Below are positions 17,111 to 25,216 of a stretch of 64,000 bases of DNA, piece after piece. Position 1 is the stretch's first letter. Each line of letters starts with the position of its first letter. The translations under genes were made by a program, and so were the position numbers. Below the pieces are notes generated by a model. That model was not told where the DNA came from and made no database searches. It saw only the letters and a program-made list of their open reading frames with translations. Source of the DNA: Microbacterium luteolum (lineage in GTDB: Bacteria > Actinomycetota > Actinomycetes > Actinomycetales > Microbacteriaceae); the NCBI RefSeq assembly GCF_039533965.1, contig NZ_BAAAUN010000001.1, positions 1,214,950-1,278,949 on the forward strand. The letters run 5' to 3'.

Positions 17111-17845
17111 ATGTCTGCATCCCCCCGCCGCATCCTGGTCACCGGAGGCGCCTCCGGGCTCGGTCGCGGTATCGCCGCCGCCTACCGCGCCGAGGGCGCC
17201 ACGGTCTTCATCGGAGACGTGAACGCGGATGCCGCGGCCGAAGCTGCGGCCGCGATCGGCGCGACCGCCCTCACCCTCGACATCGGCGATGAGGCATCCG
17301 TCCTCGCCGCCGCCGAGCTGATCGCCGCAGACGGCGGACTCGACGTGCTCGTGAACAACGCCGGGATCGTCGCCGGTGGCGGCACCCTGCTGGAGGTGCC
17401 GGTCGACGTGGTCGACGCCGCGCTCCGCGTCAACGTGCGCGGCACGTTCCTCATGCTGCGGGTCTTCGGGGCCCTTCTCGCCGAGGCCGGTCGCGGCAGC
17501 ATCGTGAACATCTCCTCGATCGGCGCGCGGCAGCCCACACCCGGCCTCGGCCACTACGAGGCGACCAAGGCCGCTGTCGACGCCCTGACGCGCACGGCCG
17601 CGATCGAGCTCGCCGCCTCCGGCGTGCGCGTGAACGCCGTCGCCCCCGGCCCTGTCCTCACTCCCCTGACCGCCGCCTTCGCCGACGACCCGCAGGCCCG
17701 CGCCGCCTGGGAGTCGCGCATCCCGCTCGGCGCGATCGCCGAGGTCGACCAGGTCACCCCGCTCGTCCTGTTCCTCGCGAGTGACGCCGCCAGCCACATC
17801 ACTGGCGTCTCCGTCGCGGTCGACGGCGGACAGCTCCTGGTCTGA
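17111..17845 (+). CDS. Short-chain dehydrogenase/reductase
   Basis: 244-residue classical SDR. It has the cofactor motif TGGASGLG (residues about 12-19), NNAG, the catalytic serine in NISSIG and YEATK with the catalytic Tyr and Lys. The acidic residue after strand 2 (FIGDVN) suggests NAD(H). It oxidises or reduces a secondary alcohol/ketone; the substrate is unknown. The start at 17111 is supported by GAGGA six bases upstream. It heads a run of SDR, alcohol dehydrogenase, aldo/keto reductase, two hydrolases and an MFS exporter, suggesting sequential breakdown of an oxygenated ester or alcohol. Confidence 0.87.
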   Translation: MSASPRRILVTGGASGLGRGIAAAYRAEGATVFIGDVNADAAAEAAAAIGATALTLDIGDEASVLAAAELIAADGGLDVLVNNAGIVAGGGTLLEVPVDVVDAALRVNVRGTFLMLRVFGALLAEAGRGSIVNISSIGARQPTPGLGHYEATKAAVDALTRTAAIELAASGVRVNAVAPGPVLTPLTAAFADDPQARAAWESRIPLGAIAEVDQVTPLVLFLASDAASHITGVSVAVDGGQLLV

Positions 17846-17892
17846 CCCGACCACCTCCCCCTGACGCCGCGACTCCCCGAGACAGGACAGCC

Positions 17893-18993
17893 ATGCCCCT
17901 CCCCACCACGACCCGCGCAGCGGTGCTCACCGCGCACCGCGAACCGCTGACCCTGCAGGATCTCCCTCTTCCCGCCGAGATCGAGCCGGGCGCCGCCCTC
18001 GTGCGCATCGCCTGCACGACGCTGTGCGGCACCGACATCGAGATCTGGGAGGGGAAGATGACGTTCCCCGGCATGCTCCCGATGGTGCTCGGTCACGAGA
18101 TGGTCGGCGAGATCGTCGCCGCCGGCCCTGACACGAACGATGCGCTGGGCCGCCCCCTCTCCCCCGGCGACCGCATCGGCTGGTCGGAGTCGACCTGCGG
18201 CGAATGCCACGGCTGCGTGGTGCTGCGGGAACCCGTGGCCTGCTCCCGCCGCGGCTACGGCTTCCTGCAGCGCGCCGACGTGCACCCGTTCGCGACGGCC
18301 GGGCTCTCGGAATACGCCTATGTGACCCCTGGCGCCGCGAAGCTGCTGCTCCCGGCATCCGTGAAGGACACGTGGGCGTCGATGGCTGGGTGCGCGGCCA
18401 AGACGGTGCTTCGTTCGTTCGAGCGTGCCGGCCGTGTCCGCCCCGGGTCGACGGTGGTCGTCCAGGGCTCCGGCGCCCTCGGCATCTTCGCCACCGCGGT
18501 CGCCAAGGTCGCCGGCGCCGGCCAGGTCATCACCGTCGGAGCGCCTGCCGCCCGCCTCGAGCTCGCCGCCCGATTCGGCGCGGACGCCGTCGTTGACTTC
18601 CGCGAGGGCCCGGTCATCGAGCAGGTCATGGAGCTGACCGGCGGCCACGGTGCCGACCATGTCTTCGACTTCGCCGGAGCGCCGAGCGTCGGACCCGACG
18701 CGATCGGCATGGCGGCACAGCGCGGCACGGTCGCGATCGTCGGCTCGACGGGCCCCGCCGGCGACGGCTTCCCACTGAGCACGATCATGGGCAAAGAGCT
18801 CACCGTGGTCGGCTCCCTCAACGGCGACATCTCCGACTACGCCCGCGCCATCAAATTCTTCACCGCCTTCGCCGACCGGTACCCCTGGGACGACCTCTTC
18901 AGCGAGCCCGTCGGACTCGCCGAGGCCTCCGCGAAGATCGCGAACATGCACCACCTCGATGAGGTCAAGGCCGTCATCGACCCGAGCCTGTGA
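17893..18993 (+). CDS. Zinc-dependent alcohol dehydrogenase (MDR family)
   Basis: 366-residue medium-chain dehydrogenase. The catalytic zinc ligands are Cys in TTLCGTD and the His-Glu of LGHEMVGE. The Rossmann motif is GSGALG (about residue 195). The structural-zinc cysteine loop is reduced (STCGECHGC, then C in VACSRRG), giving four cysteines with uneven spacing. The region resembles dehydrogenases acting on cyclic or terpenoid alcohols, but that is only a likeness. It starts 47 bases after the SDR gene, on the same strand. Its stop precedes the next start by a ribosome-binding site. Confidence 0.86.
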   Translation: MPLPTTTRAAVLTAHREPLTLQDLPLPAEIEPGAALVRIACTTLCGTDIEIWEGKMTFPGMLPMVLGHEMVGEIVAAGPDTNDALGRPLSPGDRIGWSESTCGECHGCVVLREPVACSRRGYGFLQRADVHPFATAGLSEYAYVTPGAAKLLLPASVKDTWASMAGCAAKTVLRSFERAGRVRPGSTVVVQGSGALGIFATAVAKVAGAGQVITVGAPAARLELAARFGADAVVDFREGPVIEQVMELTGGHGADHVFDFAGAPSVGPDAIGMAAQRGTVAIVGSTGPAGDGFPLSTIMGKELTVVGSLNGDISDYARAIKFFTAFADRYPWDDLFSEPVGLAEASAKIANMHHLDEVKAVIDPSL

Positions 18994-19004
18994 GGACCAC
19001 GACC

Positions 19005-19973
19005 ATGCCCACCGCCACCACCCCGCTTCCCCGCCGCGAGATCGGCCGCAGCGGCATCCACACCTCCCTGTTCTCCCTCGGTTCCTGGCATACCTATGAC
19101 CGGATGGACTTCGCCGATGCGGTCGCGATGCTGGGCGAGGCCGTGGATCGGGGTGTGGATCTCTTCGACGTCGGCGTGTATTCCGCGCCGGGCATGCCGC
19201 CCGTCTTCACCGACGTCATCTTCGCCGGTATGGTCCGCGCGGCGGGACTCCGACGCGAGGAGTGGCTGCTGTCGTCCAAGCTGTGGCTCGAGTCGTTCGG
19301 GGCCGACGGCTTCCGGCCGCAGTTGGAGAACGCGCTCATGCGCATCGGCGTGGAGCACTCCGACCTGGTGATCCTCGGCGACCTGCGGCGGGACGACCTC
19401 GACCTGCGCGACCTCGTGCTCGATCTGGCGCGGCTGACGGATGCCGGACTCATCCGCGCCTGGGGTGTGAACAACTGGTCGGCGTCCAGCATCCAGCGAC
19501 TGATCGACATCTCGACCGCCGAAGGCGTGCCCGGCCCCCAGATCGCGCAGCTCAAGTACAGCGTCTCTCGACGCTCGATCCCGGACGGCGAACCCTTCGC
19601 ACGACTCTGGGAGCAGGGACTCACCCTCCAGGCTTCCGACTGCCTCGAGGGCGGTGTGCTGGCAGGGAAGATCAACGGGGATCGCCAGATCGGACGCGAC
19701 CCCGGCGACATCCGCGAACGGATCATCGACGACGTCCCCGCGTTCACCGCGCTGGCGGCATCGCTCGACGTCTCTCCCGCACAGCTGGGCATCGCCTTCA
19801 CGCTGACCCACCCGGCTCTGACCACGACCCTGTTCGGCGCCTCGAGCGTCGAGCAGCTGCGGGCCAACCTGGACGCCGCCGCCCTCGTCGACCGCATCGG
19901 CGCCGCCGAACTGCGCAGCCTCGTCGAACCGTTCTGGGCGGACCGCGACGTGGTCTCGCCCGAAGGCCCCTGA
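19005..19973 (+). CDS. Aldo/keto reductase lacking the catalytic histidine (copy 2)
   Basis: 322-residue paralogue of the reductase at 15936. Asp and Tyr lie in LFDVGVYSA and Lys in LSSKLWL. The His position reads LVILGDLRRDD, so His is again absent. Both share the GINNW/GVNNW strand, the QLKYxxxRRS segment and LQASDxxEGGxL, so they diverged from one ancestor and retained the change. The start is set at ATG 19005, seven bases after GAGGAC; a GTG at 18990 is less likely. It is in the operon with the alcohol dehydrogenase. Confidence 0.82.
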   Translation: MPTATTPLPRREIGRSGIHTSLFSLGSWHTYDRMDFADAVAMLGEAVDRGVDLFDVGVYSAPGMPPVFTDVIFAGMVRAAGLRREEWLLSSKLWLESFGADGFRPQLENALMRIGVEHSDLVILGDLRRDDLDLRDLVLDLARLTDAGLIRAWGVNNWSASSIQRLIDISTAEGVPGPQIAQLKYSVSRRSIPDGEPFARLWEQGLTLQASDCLEGGVLAGKINGDRQIGRDPGDIRERIIDDVPAFTALAASLDVSPAQLGIAFTLTHPALTTTLFGASSVEQLRANLDAAALVDRIGAAELRSLVEPFWADRDVVSPEGP

Positions 19974-19979
19974 TCCGGC

Positions 19980-20001
19980 GCTTCGACACGCTCAGCGAAC
20001 C
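19980..20001. repeat. Dispersed repeat of the TTCGACANGCTCA family (copy 1)
   Basis: GCTTCGACACGCTCAGCG and flanking bases lie just after the aldo/keto reductase stop and before the hydrolase start. It resembles copies at 33150 and 33581. Confidence 0.6.
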
Positions 20002-20022
20002 GCTCACGAACGAAAGAGACCC

Positions 20023-21021
20023 ATGACCGCCACCGCCGCCGGCCACCCGACCGTCACGCCCGTGCCCTTCGACCCCGAAGTGCAGGCCGTGCTCGACGAG
20101 CTCGCGAAGAACCCGCAACCCGCACTCACCCGGGCGTCACTCCCCCGCGAAGGCACCGACACGATGTTCCCCGACAACACGGCCGTCATCGCCGGTCGCG
20201 ACATCGAGTGGGAGGACCGCGTGATCCCTGGTCCTGCGGGCGATCCCGACATCGAGATCACGATCTTCCGCCCCCGGGACAGCGACACCGAAACACTTCC
20301 CGCGTTCCTCAACATCCACGGCGGCGGCATGATCGTCGGTCACCGCTCGTGGGAGACCGGTCGGGTCGTGGACATCGTCGCCGAGCACCGGGTGGTCGCC
20401 GTCAACGTCGAGTACCGTCTGGCTCCAGAGCATCCGTTCCCCGCCGGCGTCGAGGACTGCTACGCCGCGTTCGTGTGGCTGCACGCGCACGCGTCCGAAT
20501 TCGGCGTCGACCCCGAGCGCATCATCGTCGGCGGCGGCAGCGCAGGCGGAGGCCTCACGGCCGCCGTCGCCCTCATGGCCCGCGATCGGCAGGGTCCCGT
20601 CATGGCGGGCCAGCTGCTGCTCTGCCCCATGATCGACAACACCAACACCACCGTCTCGAGCCGGCAGTACGACGGCATCGGCACCTGGCAGCGCGAGATG
20701 AATCTGCTCGCCTGGTCGTGCGTGCTCGGCGACGACGTCGCCTTCCGCGCAGACGTGCCGGCCTACGCGGCGCCTGCCCGCGCAGACGACCTGTCCGGAC
20801 TCCCCGCGGCCTACATCGAGGTCGGCGAGGCGGAGATGTTCCGCGACGAGGACACCGAGTACGCCCTCCGCATCTGGGCCACCGGCGGACAGGCCGAGCT
20901 CCACGTCTGGGGCGGCGGCGCGCACGGCTTCGACATGTACATGCCGGATGCCGAGCTCTCGCGCGCGGCCCTCGCCGCCCGCGCCTCGTGGCTGCGACGG
21001 ATCTGGAGCGTCGCACGATGA
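20023..21021 (+). CDS. HSL-family alpha/beta hydrolase (copy 1)
   Basis: 332-residue esterase-like hydrolase. The oxyanion motif HGGGM is at about residue 103, the nucleophile serine lies in GGGSAGGG, and the His in GGGAHGFD near the C-terminus. The usual acid segment (DPLRDE) reads EMFRDE, so Glu occupies the Asp position. It probably hydrolyses short-chain or cyclic esters; this is inferred from fold only. Its stop overlaps the start of a second, clearly paralogous hydrolase. A ribosome-binding site (GAAAGAGA) precedes the ATG. Confidence 0.83.
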   Translation: MTATAAGHPTVTPVPFDPEVQAVLDELAKNPQPALTRASLPREGTDTMFPDNTAVIAGRDIEWEDRVIPGPAGDPDIEITIFRPRDSDTETLPAFLNIHGGGMIVGHRSWETGRVVDIVAEHRVVAVNVEYRLAPEHPFPAGVEDCYAAFVWLHAHASEFGVDPERIIVGGGSAGGGLTAAVALMARDRQGPVMAGQLLLCPMIDNTNTTVSSRQYDGIGTWQREMNLLAWSCVLGDDVAFRADVPAYAAPARADDLSGLPAAYIEVGEAEMFRDEDTEYALRIWATGGQAELHVWGGGAHGFDMYMPDAELSRAALAARASWLRRIWSVAR

Positions 21022-22001
21022 CCGCTCCCGCGCCCGTCCCCTACGACCCCGAGCTCGTGGCCGGCCTCGACGCCTTCGTGAGCCTCGTCGAGATCATCCC
21101 CCTGCGCGCCGACTCGATCCACGCGAACCGGGATCACTTCGCCACGATCATCCCGCCGATGACCGTGCAGGCCGAGGGGCGGGCCGTCTCCTGGGAGGAC
21201 CGGGTGATCTCCGGGCCCGAGGGCGCGCCCGATCTGGAGATCACGATCGTCCGACCGTCACATGCCGCGTCCGGACCGGCGCCGGCGGTGCTCTCGATCC
21301 ACGGCGGAGGGATGGTGCTCGGCACGCGCTTCTTCGGCACGGGCGAGCTCATCGACCTCGCCGAACGCCACGGAGTGGTCGGCGTGGCCGTCGAGTACCG
21401 CCTCGCACCCGAGCATCCGGGCCCCGCCCAGGCCGAGGACTGCTACGCCGCGCTGGAGTGGATGGCGGCGCACGCCGACGAGCTCGCGATCGACCCTGAC
21501 CGGATCATCGCCTCGGGCATGAGCGCCGGCGGCGGACTCTCGGCCGCCGTGGCGCTGCTCTCTCGCGACCGCGGGGGCCCTCGGCTCGCCGGACAGCTTC
21601 TCGGCTGCCCCATGCTGGACGATCGCAACGAGACCGTGTCGGCCCGGCAGTACGACGGCTTCGGCGCCTGGGATCGCAACAACAACGACACCGCCTGGGA
21701 CGCGATCGCCGGCACCGACCGCTTCAGCGACGCCGTCTCGCCGTACACCGCCCCGGCGCGCGCGACGGACCTGTCCGGTCTCGCCCCGGCGTTCATCGAG
21801 GTCGGCGCCGCAGAGACGTTCCGCGACGAAGCCGTCGACTACGCCACTCGCATCTGGGCGACCGGCGGGCAGGCCGAACTGCACGTCTGGGCCGGCGGGT
21901 ATCACGGCTTCCACGGGTTCTCCCCCGACGCCGAGGTCTCGAAGGCGGCCAACGCCGCGCGCGAGAGCTGGTTGCGCCGCATCCTGCACCTCGACGAATG
22001 A
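21018..22001 (+). CDS. HSL-family alpha/beta hydrolase (copy 2)
   Basis: 327-residue tandem paralogue of the preceding hydrolase. It has HGGGM, nucleophile serine in SGMSAGGG, acid segment ETFRDE (again Glu for Asp) and His in GGYHGFHG. Both copies share EDRVIxGPxGxPDxEITI near the N-terminus. The start overlaps the previous stop (ATGA), and its own stop overlaps the MFS start, so three genes are translationally coupled. Two copies suggest two related ester or lactone substrates. Confidence 0.83.
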   Translation: MTAPAPVPYDPELVAGLDAFVSLVEIIPLRADSIHANRDHFATIIPPMTVQAEGRAVSWEDRVISGPEGAPDLEITIVRPSHAASGPAPAVLSIHGGGMVLGTRFFGTGELIDLAERHGVVGVAVEYRLAPEHPGPAQAEDCYAALEWMAAHADELAIDPDRIIASGMSAGGGLSAAVALLSRDRGGPRLAGQLLGCPMLDDRNETVSARQYDGFGAWDRNNNDTAWDAIAGTDRFSDAVSPYTAPARATDLSGLAPAFIEVGAAETFRDEAVDYATRIWATGGQAELHVWAGGYHGFHGFSPDAEVSKAANAARESWLRRILHLDE

Positions 22002-23215
22002 GCATCCCCGCGCCGGATCAGCCTCACCACCCGCGGATGAGCACGCTGCACGCGATGCTCGTCCTGGGGATGCTGGAGGCCTTCGGGCCGCTGTCGATGG
22101 ACCTGTATCTGCCGCAGCTGCCCCAGCTGGCGGCATCCCTCGGCACCACGGAGGCGCTCGGCCAGGCGACGATGTCGGCGTGCATGATCGGTCTCGGACT
22201 CGGGCAGCTGATCGCGGGCCCGCTGAGCGATCGCTTCGGCCGACGCCTGCCGCTGATGGTCGGAGTCGCGGCGTTCGCCGTGCTCTCCGCGGTGTGTGCG
22301 ACGGCCCCGACCATCGAGCTGCTGCTGCTCGCCCGGTTCCTCCAGGGACTCGCCGGATCGGCCGGGATCGTGATCTGCCTGGCGATCGCCCGCGATCAAT
22401 TCGACGGCGTCGAGCTCTCGCGGATGCTGTCGCTGCTGTTCCTCGTCTCCGGCACCGCGCCCATCATCGCGCCGGTCGTCGGCGGCCAGCTCGCCCTCAT
22501 CATGGACTGGCGCGGGATCTTCTGGGTGCTCGGCGCCGTCGGGGTCGTCCTCCTGCTCGTCGTCGTCTTCGCGCTGCCCGAGACCCTGCCCGTCGGGGAA
22601 CGTCACGGCGGCGGTCTGCAGGCGCTGCGCGGACACGCGGGCGCCGTCATGAGCGACAGACTCTTCACCTCGGTGCTGATCGCTGCGGCGGGTGGCGGCG
22701 TCGCCTTCTTCACCTATCTGTCGATGTCGTCGTTCGTCCTGCAGGACGAGTTCGGCCTGACGCCGCAGACATTCAGCCTCGCCTTCGCGGGCGGAGCCCT
22801 GGCCAGCATCGCGGGAAGTCAGGCGAGCCGCCTCGTCGTGCGCCGCTGGGGTCCGCTGAACATCTATCTCGGCGGGATCACCGCGACCCTGATCGCGACG
22901 ACGACCTTCCTCGTGCTGGCTCTGAGCGGCACGGGGGTCTCCGGTGTCGTCGCGGCGCTCGTCGGCTTCATGCTGTGCTCGGGGATCGGCGGCCCCAACG
23001 GGCAGACGCTCGCGCTCGCGCATCATCGCCCCAGGGCGGGCACGGCATCCGCTCTGCTCGGCATGGCGACGTTCCTGTTCGGACCGGTGGTCGCGCCTCT
23101 CGCCGCAGGAGTCGGCGGCACGAACGCCGTGACCATGGCCGTGACGATGACCGTCGCTGCGGCGGTCGCAGCGATCGCCGCCTGGGCGTTCGTCCGCCCC
23201 GCCGCCCGCAGCTGA
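21998..23215 (+). CDS. MFS transporter, Bcr/CflA-type
   Basis: 405-residue transporter with about 12 membrane helices. Helix 1 contains the Bcr/CflA signature (LSMDLYLPQLPQL), and the loop between helices 2 and 3 has motif A as GPLSDRFGRR. Proton-driven efflux of a drug-like compound or pathway intermediate is expected. It overlaps the hydrolase gene by four bases, so it is the last member of the catabolic operon and may remove a toxic product. An internal ATG at 22037 (MSTLHAML) is an alternative start. Confidence 0.84.
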   Translation: MSIPAPDQPHHPRMSTLHAMLVLGMLEAFGPLSMDLYLPQLPQLAASLGTTEALGQATMSACMIGLGLGQLIAGPLSDRFGRRLPLMVGVAAFAVLSAVCATAPTIELLLLARFLQGLAGSAGIVICLAIARDQFDGVELSRMLSLLFLVSGTAPIIAPVVGGQLALIMDWRGIFWVLGAVGVVLLLVVVFALPETLPVGERHGGGLQALRGHAGAVMSDRLFTSVLIAAAGGGVAFFTYLSMSSFVLQDEFGLTPQTFSLAFAGGALASIAGSQASRLVVRRWGPLNIYLGGITATLIATTTFLVLALSGTGVSGVVAALVGFMLCSGIGGPNGQTLALAHHRPRAGTASALLGMATFLFGPVVAPLAAGVGGTNAVTMAVTMTVAAAVAAIAAWAFVRPAARS

Positions 23216-23232
23216 TCGGAAGCCGCGCCTGA

Positions 23233-23898
23233 TCAGAAATCGGCGCCGAACGCCCCGTCCGCCTTCAGGAGCTGCCCCGAGATCCAGCGGCCCTCGTCCG
23301 AGACGAGGAACTCCACCACCGCGGCCACATCGGCCGGACGCCCGAGGCGCCCGAGCGGGGTCATCTCGCGCAGCTGCGTGCGCGTGGCGTCATCCATCCA
23401 CCCGGTGTCGATCGGGCCGGGGTTCAGCACGTTCGCCGAGATGCCGCGCGGGCCGAGCTCGCGCGCCGCGGAGATCACGAGCCGGTCGAGCGCACCCTTC
23501 GACGCGCCGTACGGCAGGTTCCCGGTGACATGGTCGCTCGTGAGCGCCACGATCGCACCGCCCTCGTCGCCGACCTGGCGGGCGAACGCCGCGATGAGCA
23601 GCAGGCTCGCCCGCGCGTTGACGGCGACGTGCAGGTCGAAGCTCTCGGCTGTGGTGTCGAGGATGCCGGATTCGACGTCGTGCGCATGGCTGAGGATGAG
23701 CGCGGAGATGGTGCCATGCGTGGCGGTGACCTCGGCGATCAAGGCGTCGGGGCCCTCCGCCGTCGAGAGGTCCGCCGTGTGCTCGGCGTCGTGCAGATCG
23801 CTGGTGGCGACCGTCCAACCCGCGGCACGCAGGCGAGAGATGATTCCGGCGGCGATGCTGTTCGCGCGCGCGGCTCCGGTGATCAGGGCGACAGGCAT
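23233..23898 (-). CDS. Divergent short-chain dehydrogenase
   Basis: 221-residue SDR. The cofactor loop TGAARANSIAAG departs from TGxxxGIG and the usual NNAG is replaced by LSHAHD, but the active site YGASK and the serine in ALTSDH remain. The C-terminus carries the family PGPIDTG segment. It may be a reductase with changed cofactor handling. It has a leaderless-type -10 (TAGCGT, six bases, ATG) and converges with the MFS gene. Confidence 0.78.
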   Translation of the reverse strand: MPVALITGAARANSIAAGIISRLRAAGWTVATSDLHDAEHTADLSTAEGPDALIAEVTATHGTISALILSHAHDVESGILDTTAESFDLHVAVNARASLLLIAAFARQVGDEGGAIVALTSDHVTGNLPYGASKGALDRLVISAARELGPRGISANVLNPGPIDTGWMDDATRTQLREMTPLGRLGRPADVAAVVEFLVSDEGRWISGQLLKADGAFGADF

Positions 23899-23910
23899 CC
23901 GGCCACGCTA
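23899..23910 (-). promoter_or_regulatory. Leaderless-type -10 element (TAGCGT-N6-ATG)
   Basis: On the minus strand TAGCGT (23910-23905) is followed by six bases and the ATG of the SDR gene. It is GC-rich and without a clear -35, so it is a weaker example of the pattern. Confidence 0.35.
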
Positions 23911-23927
23911 CCGGACCGCATCGGCGG

Positions 23928-24464
23928 TCAGAACCCGAGGCACATCACGGCGACACCCGCCGCCATGGCCCAGGCCTCCGTCGTGAGCAGGCGCGCGGTG
24001 CGGCCGTGGTGCACCGGCTCGAGCACCCATTCCGCGACGACCGTCCACAGCACCACACTGATGACCCCGACCACCACGAGCACCGAGAGGAGACCCGTCA
24101 CGCCCTGGCCATGCCCGTGGGCGTGCCCCGCGACGGCGGCGGCCTGTCCGGTCGACGCACTCTCGAAGGAGCAGATCGCCATCACCAGCGAGACGAGCGC
24201 ACGGTGGCAGCACGTGGCGGCGGCCGGGGTTCCGCGGACTCCCATGGTCCCGAGCATCGCCGAGAGCAGCAGCACCGCCCCGAGGATCAGACCGACGACC
24301 GGACTTCCGTCGCCCGCCGCCACCAGCAGCATCACCGCCGCCATGACGAGAGCCGACTGCTTGCCCTGCCAGGGGACGGATCGCCACGCGGCCACGCAGG
24401 CGACGGCCGAGACGATCGCCGCCGCGGCCATCAGCCACGGCGCCGCCGGCAGGAGATGCTCCAC
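23928..24464 (-). CDS. His-rich integral membrane protein (DUF5134-like)
   Basis: 178-residue protein with about five membrane helices. Before the fourth it has a His/Gly loop (GHAHGHGQG), and CCHRALVSLVMAICSF puts Cys, His, Met and Cys together at a membrane edge. It resembles the DUF5134 group, whose function is unknown; metal binding is inferred from these residues. The GTG start lies six bases after TATACT, so it appears leaderless, with a palindrome directly upstream that probably binds the adjacent TetR protein. It is divergent from that regulator gene. Confidence 0.72.
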   Translation of the reverse strand: MEHLLPAAPWLMAAAAIVSAVACVAAWRSVPWQGKQSALVMAAVMLLVAAGDGSPVVGLILGAVLLLSAMLGTMGVRGTPAAATCCHRALVSLVMAICSFESASTGQAAAVAGHAHGHGQGVTGLLSVLVVVGVISVVLWTVVAEWVLEPVHHGRTARLLTTEAWAMAAGVAVMCLGF

Positions 24465-24476
24465 CCGCGAAGTATA
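24465..24476 (-). promoter_or_regulatory. Leaderless-type -10 element (TATACT-N6-GTG)
   Basis: On the minus strand TATACT (24476-24471) is followed by six bases and the GTG start of the His-rich membrane protein. The operator-like palindrome abuts it, in the -10 to -35 spacer. Confidence 0.6.
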
Positions 24477-24492
24477 TTGATCGGACGCTCAA
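24477..24492. promoter_or_regulatory. TetR operator-like palindrome, site 1
   Basis: TTGATCGGACGCTCAA is a near-perfect 16-base palindrome (TTGANCG / CGNTCAA). It lies between the divergent membrane-protein and TetR genes, where it would control both. It shares the TTGAGCG half-site with the sequence before the amine oxidase gene. Confidence 0.6.
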
Positions 24493-24530
24493 CATAGCTA
24501 CACCCACCGCGAATACGACAGGATGTGAAC

Positions 24531-25115
24531 GTGCCCCGCATCGTCGATCACGATGAGCGCCGCCGGCAGATCGCCGAGGCGCTGCTGACCGTCGCCGCCC
24601 GCGAGGGCCACGAGAACGTGTCGTCGCGCGCCGTCGCCAAGGAGCTCGGGGTGGCGACCGGATCGCTCTGGCACTACTTCGACGGATTCGACGACGTCGT
24701 GCGTGCTGCCGCCGCCGAGGTCACCCGTCGCACCGACATGCGGATCGCCGACGCCACCGCGGGCCTGCGCGGCCTCCCCCGACTGCACGCGCTCATGCGC
24801 GAGGTTCTTCCGATCGACGAGCGCACGCGCACCGAGGCCCACGTGGTCGTCGGATTCTGGGGCCGCATCGCCACCCTCGAATCGACGCCGGATGCCGGGG
24901 CGCCCACCCTCGCGACCTGGCAGGACAGCATCCGCTCCTCCCTCGAAGAGGCCGTCGCCGACGGCGCACTCCGCGCCGAGACCCCGCAGGATGCCGTGAT
25001 GGCACTGCTGCGCTCGATCACCTACGGGCAGCAGGTGGTCGAGGTCACCGAGCCCCAGCCGGCCTCGGCGCACCTGGCCGTGCTCGAGGGCATCCTGGCC
25101 CCCTGGCGCGCCTGA
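24531..25115 (+). CDS. TetR-family regulator (probable amine-oxidase repressor)
   Basis: 194-residue TetR protein. The helix-turn-helix (residues about 28-50) reads SRAVAKELGVATGSLWHYF. The ligand half has TEAHVVVGFWGRIA, as in regulators sensing small hydrophobic or polyamine-like effectors. The GTG at 24531 was chosen because AGGA lies seven bases upstream; a GTG six bases earlier has no spacing for a ribosome-binding site. It sits between the His-rich membrane protein and the copper amine oxidase, both preceded by related palindromes. A role in controlling them is inferred. Confidence 0.84.
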   Translation: MPRIVDHDERRRQIAEALLTVAAREGHENVSSRAVAKELGVATGSLWHYFDGFDDVVRAAAAEVTRRTDMRIADATAGLRGLPRLHALMREVLPIDERTRTEAHVVVGFWGRIATLESTPDAGAPTLATWQDSIRSSLEEAVADGALRAETPQDAVMALLRSITYGQQVVEVTEPQPASAHLAVLEGILAPWRA

Positions 25116-25129
25116 GCCGCCCGGCTGCA

Positions 25130-25152
25130 GCCCGGGTCTTGTGACGCCGGGC
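25130..25152 (+). terminator. Weak hairpin after the TetR gene
   Basis: GCCCGG (25130-25135) can pair with CCGGGC (25147-25152) across an 11-base loop, 14 bases after the stop. A short stem without a T-run, so it is at best a weak terminator. Confidence 0.35.
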
Positions 25153-25183
25153 GTTCCGTCGTACGATCGTGCCAACCCGTTTA

Positions 25184-25200
25184 TTGAGCGTTTGCTCGAA
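25184..25200. promoter_or_regulatory. TetR operator-like palindrome, site 2
   Basis: TTGAGCGTTTGCTCGAA lies 17-33 bases before the amine oxidase ATG. Twelve of 16 positions match the reverse complement of the site at 24477, and the TTGAGC/GCTC half-sites are kept. It would overlap the amine oxidase promoter or early leader. Confidence 0.6.
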
Positions 25201-25216
25201 AATAGTGAGGTCGACG

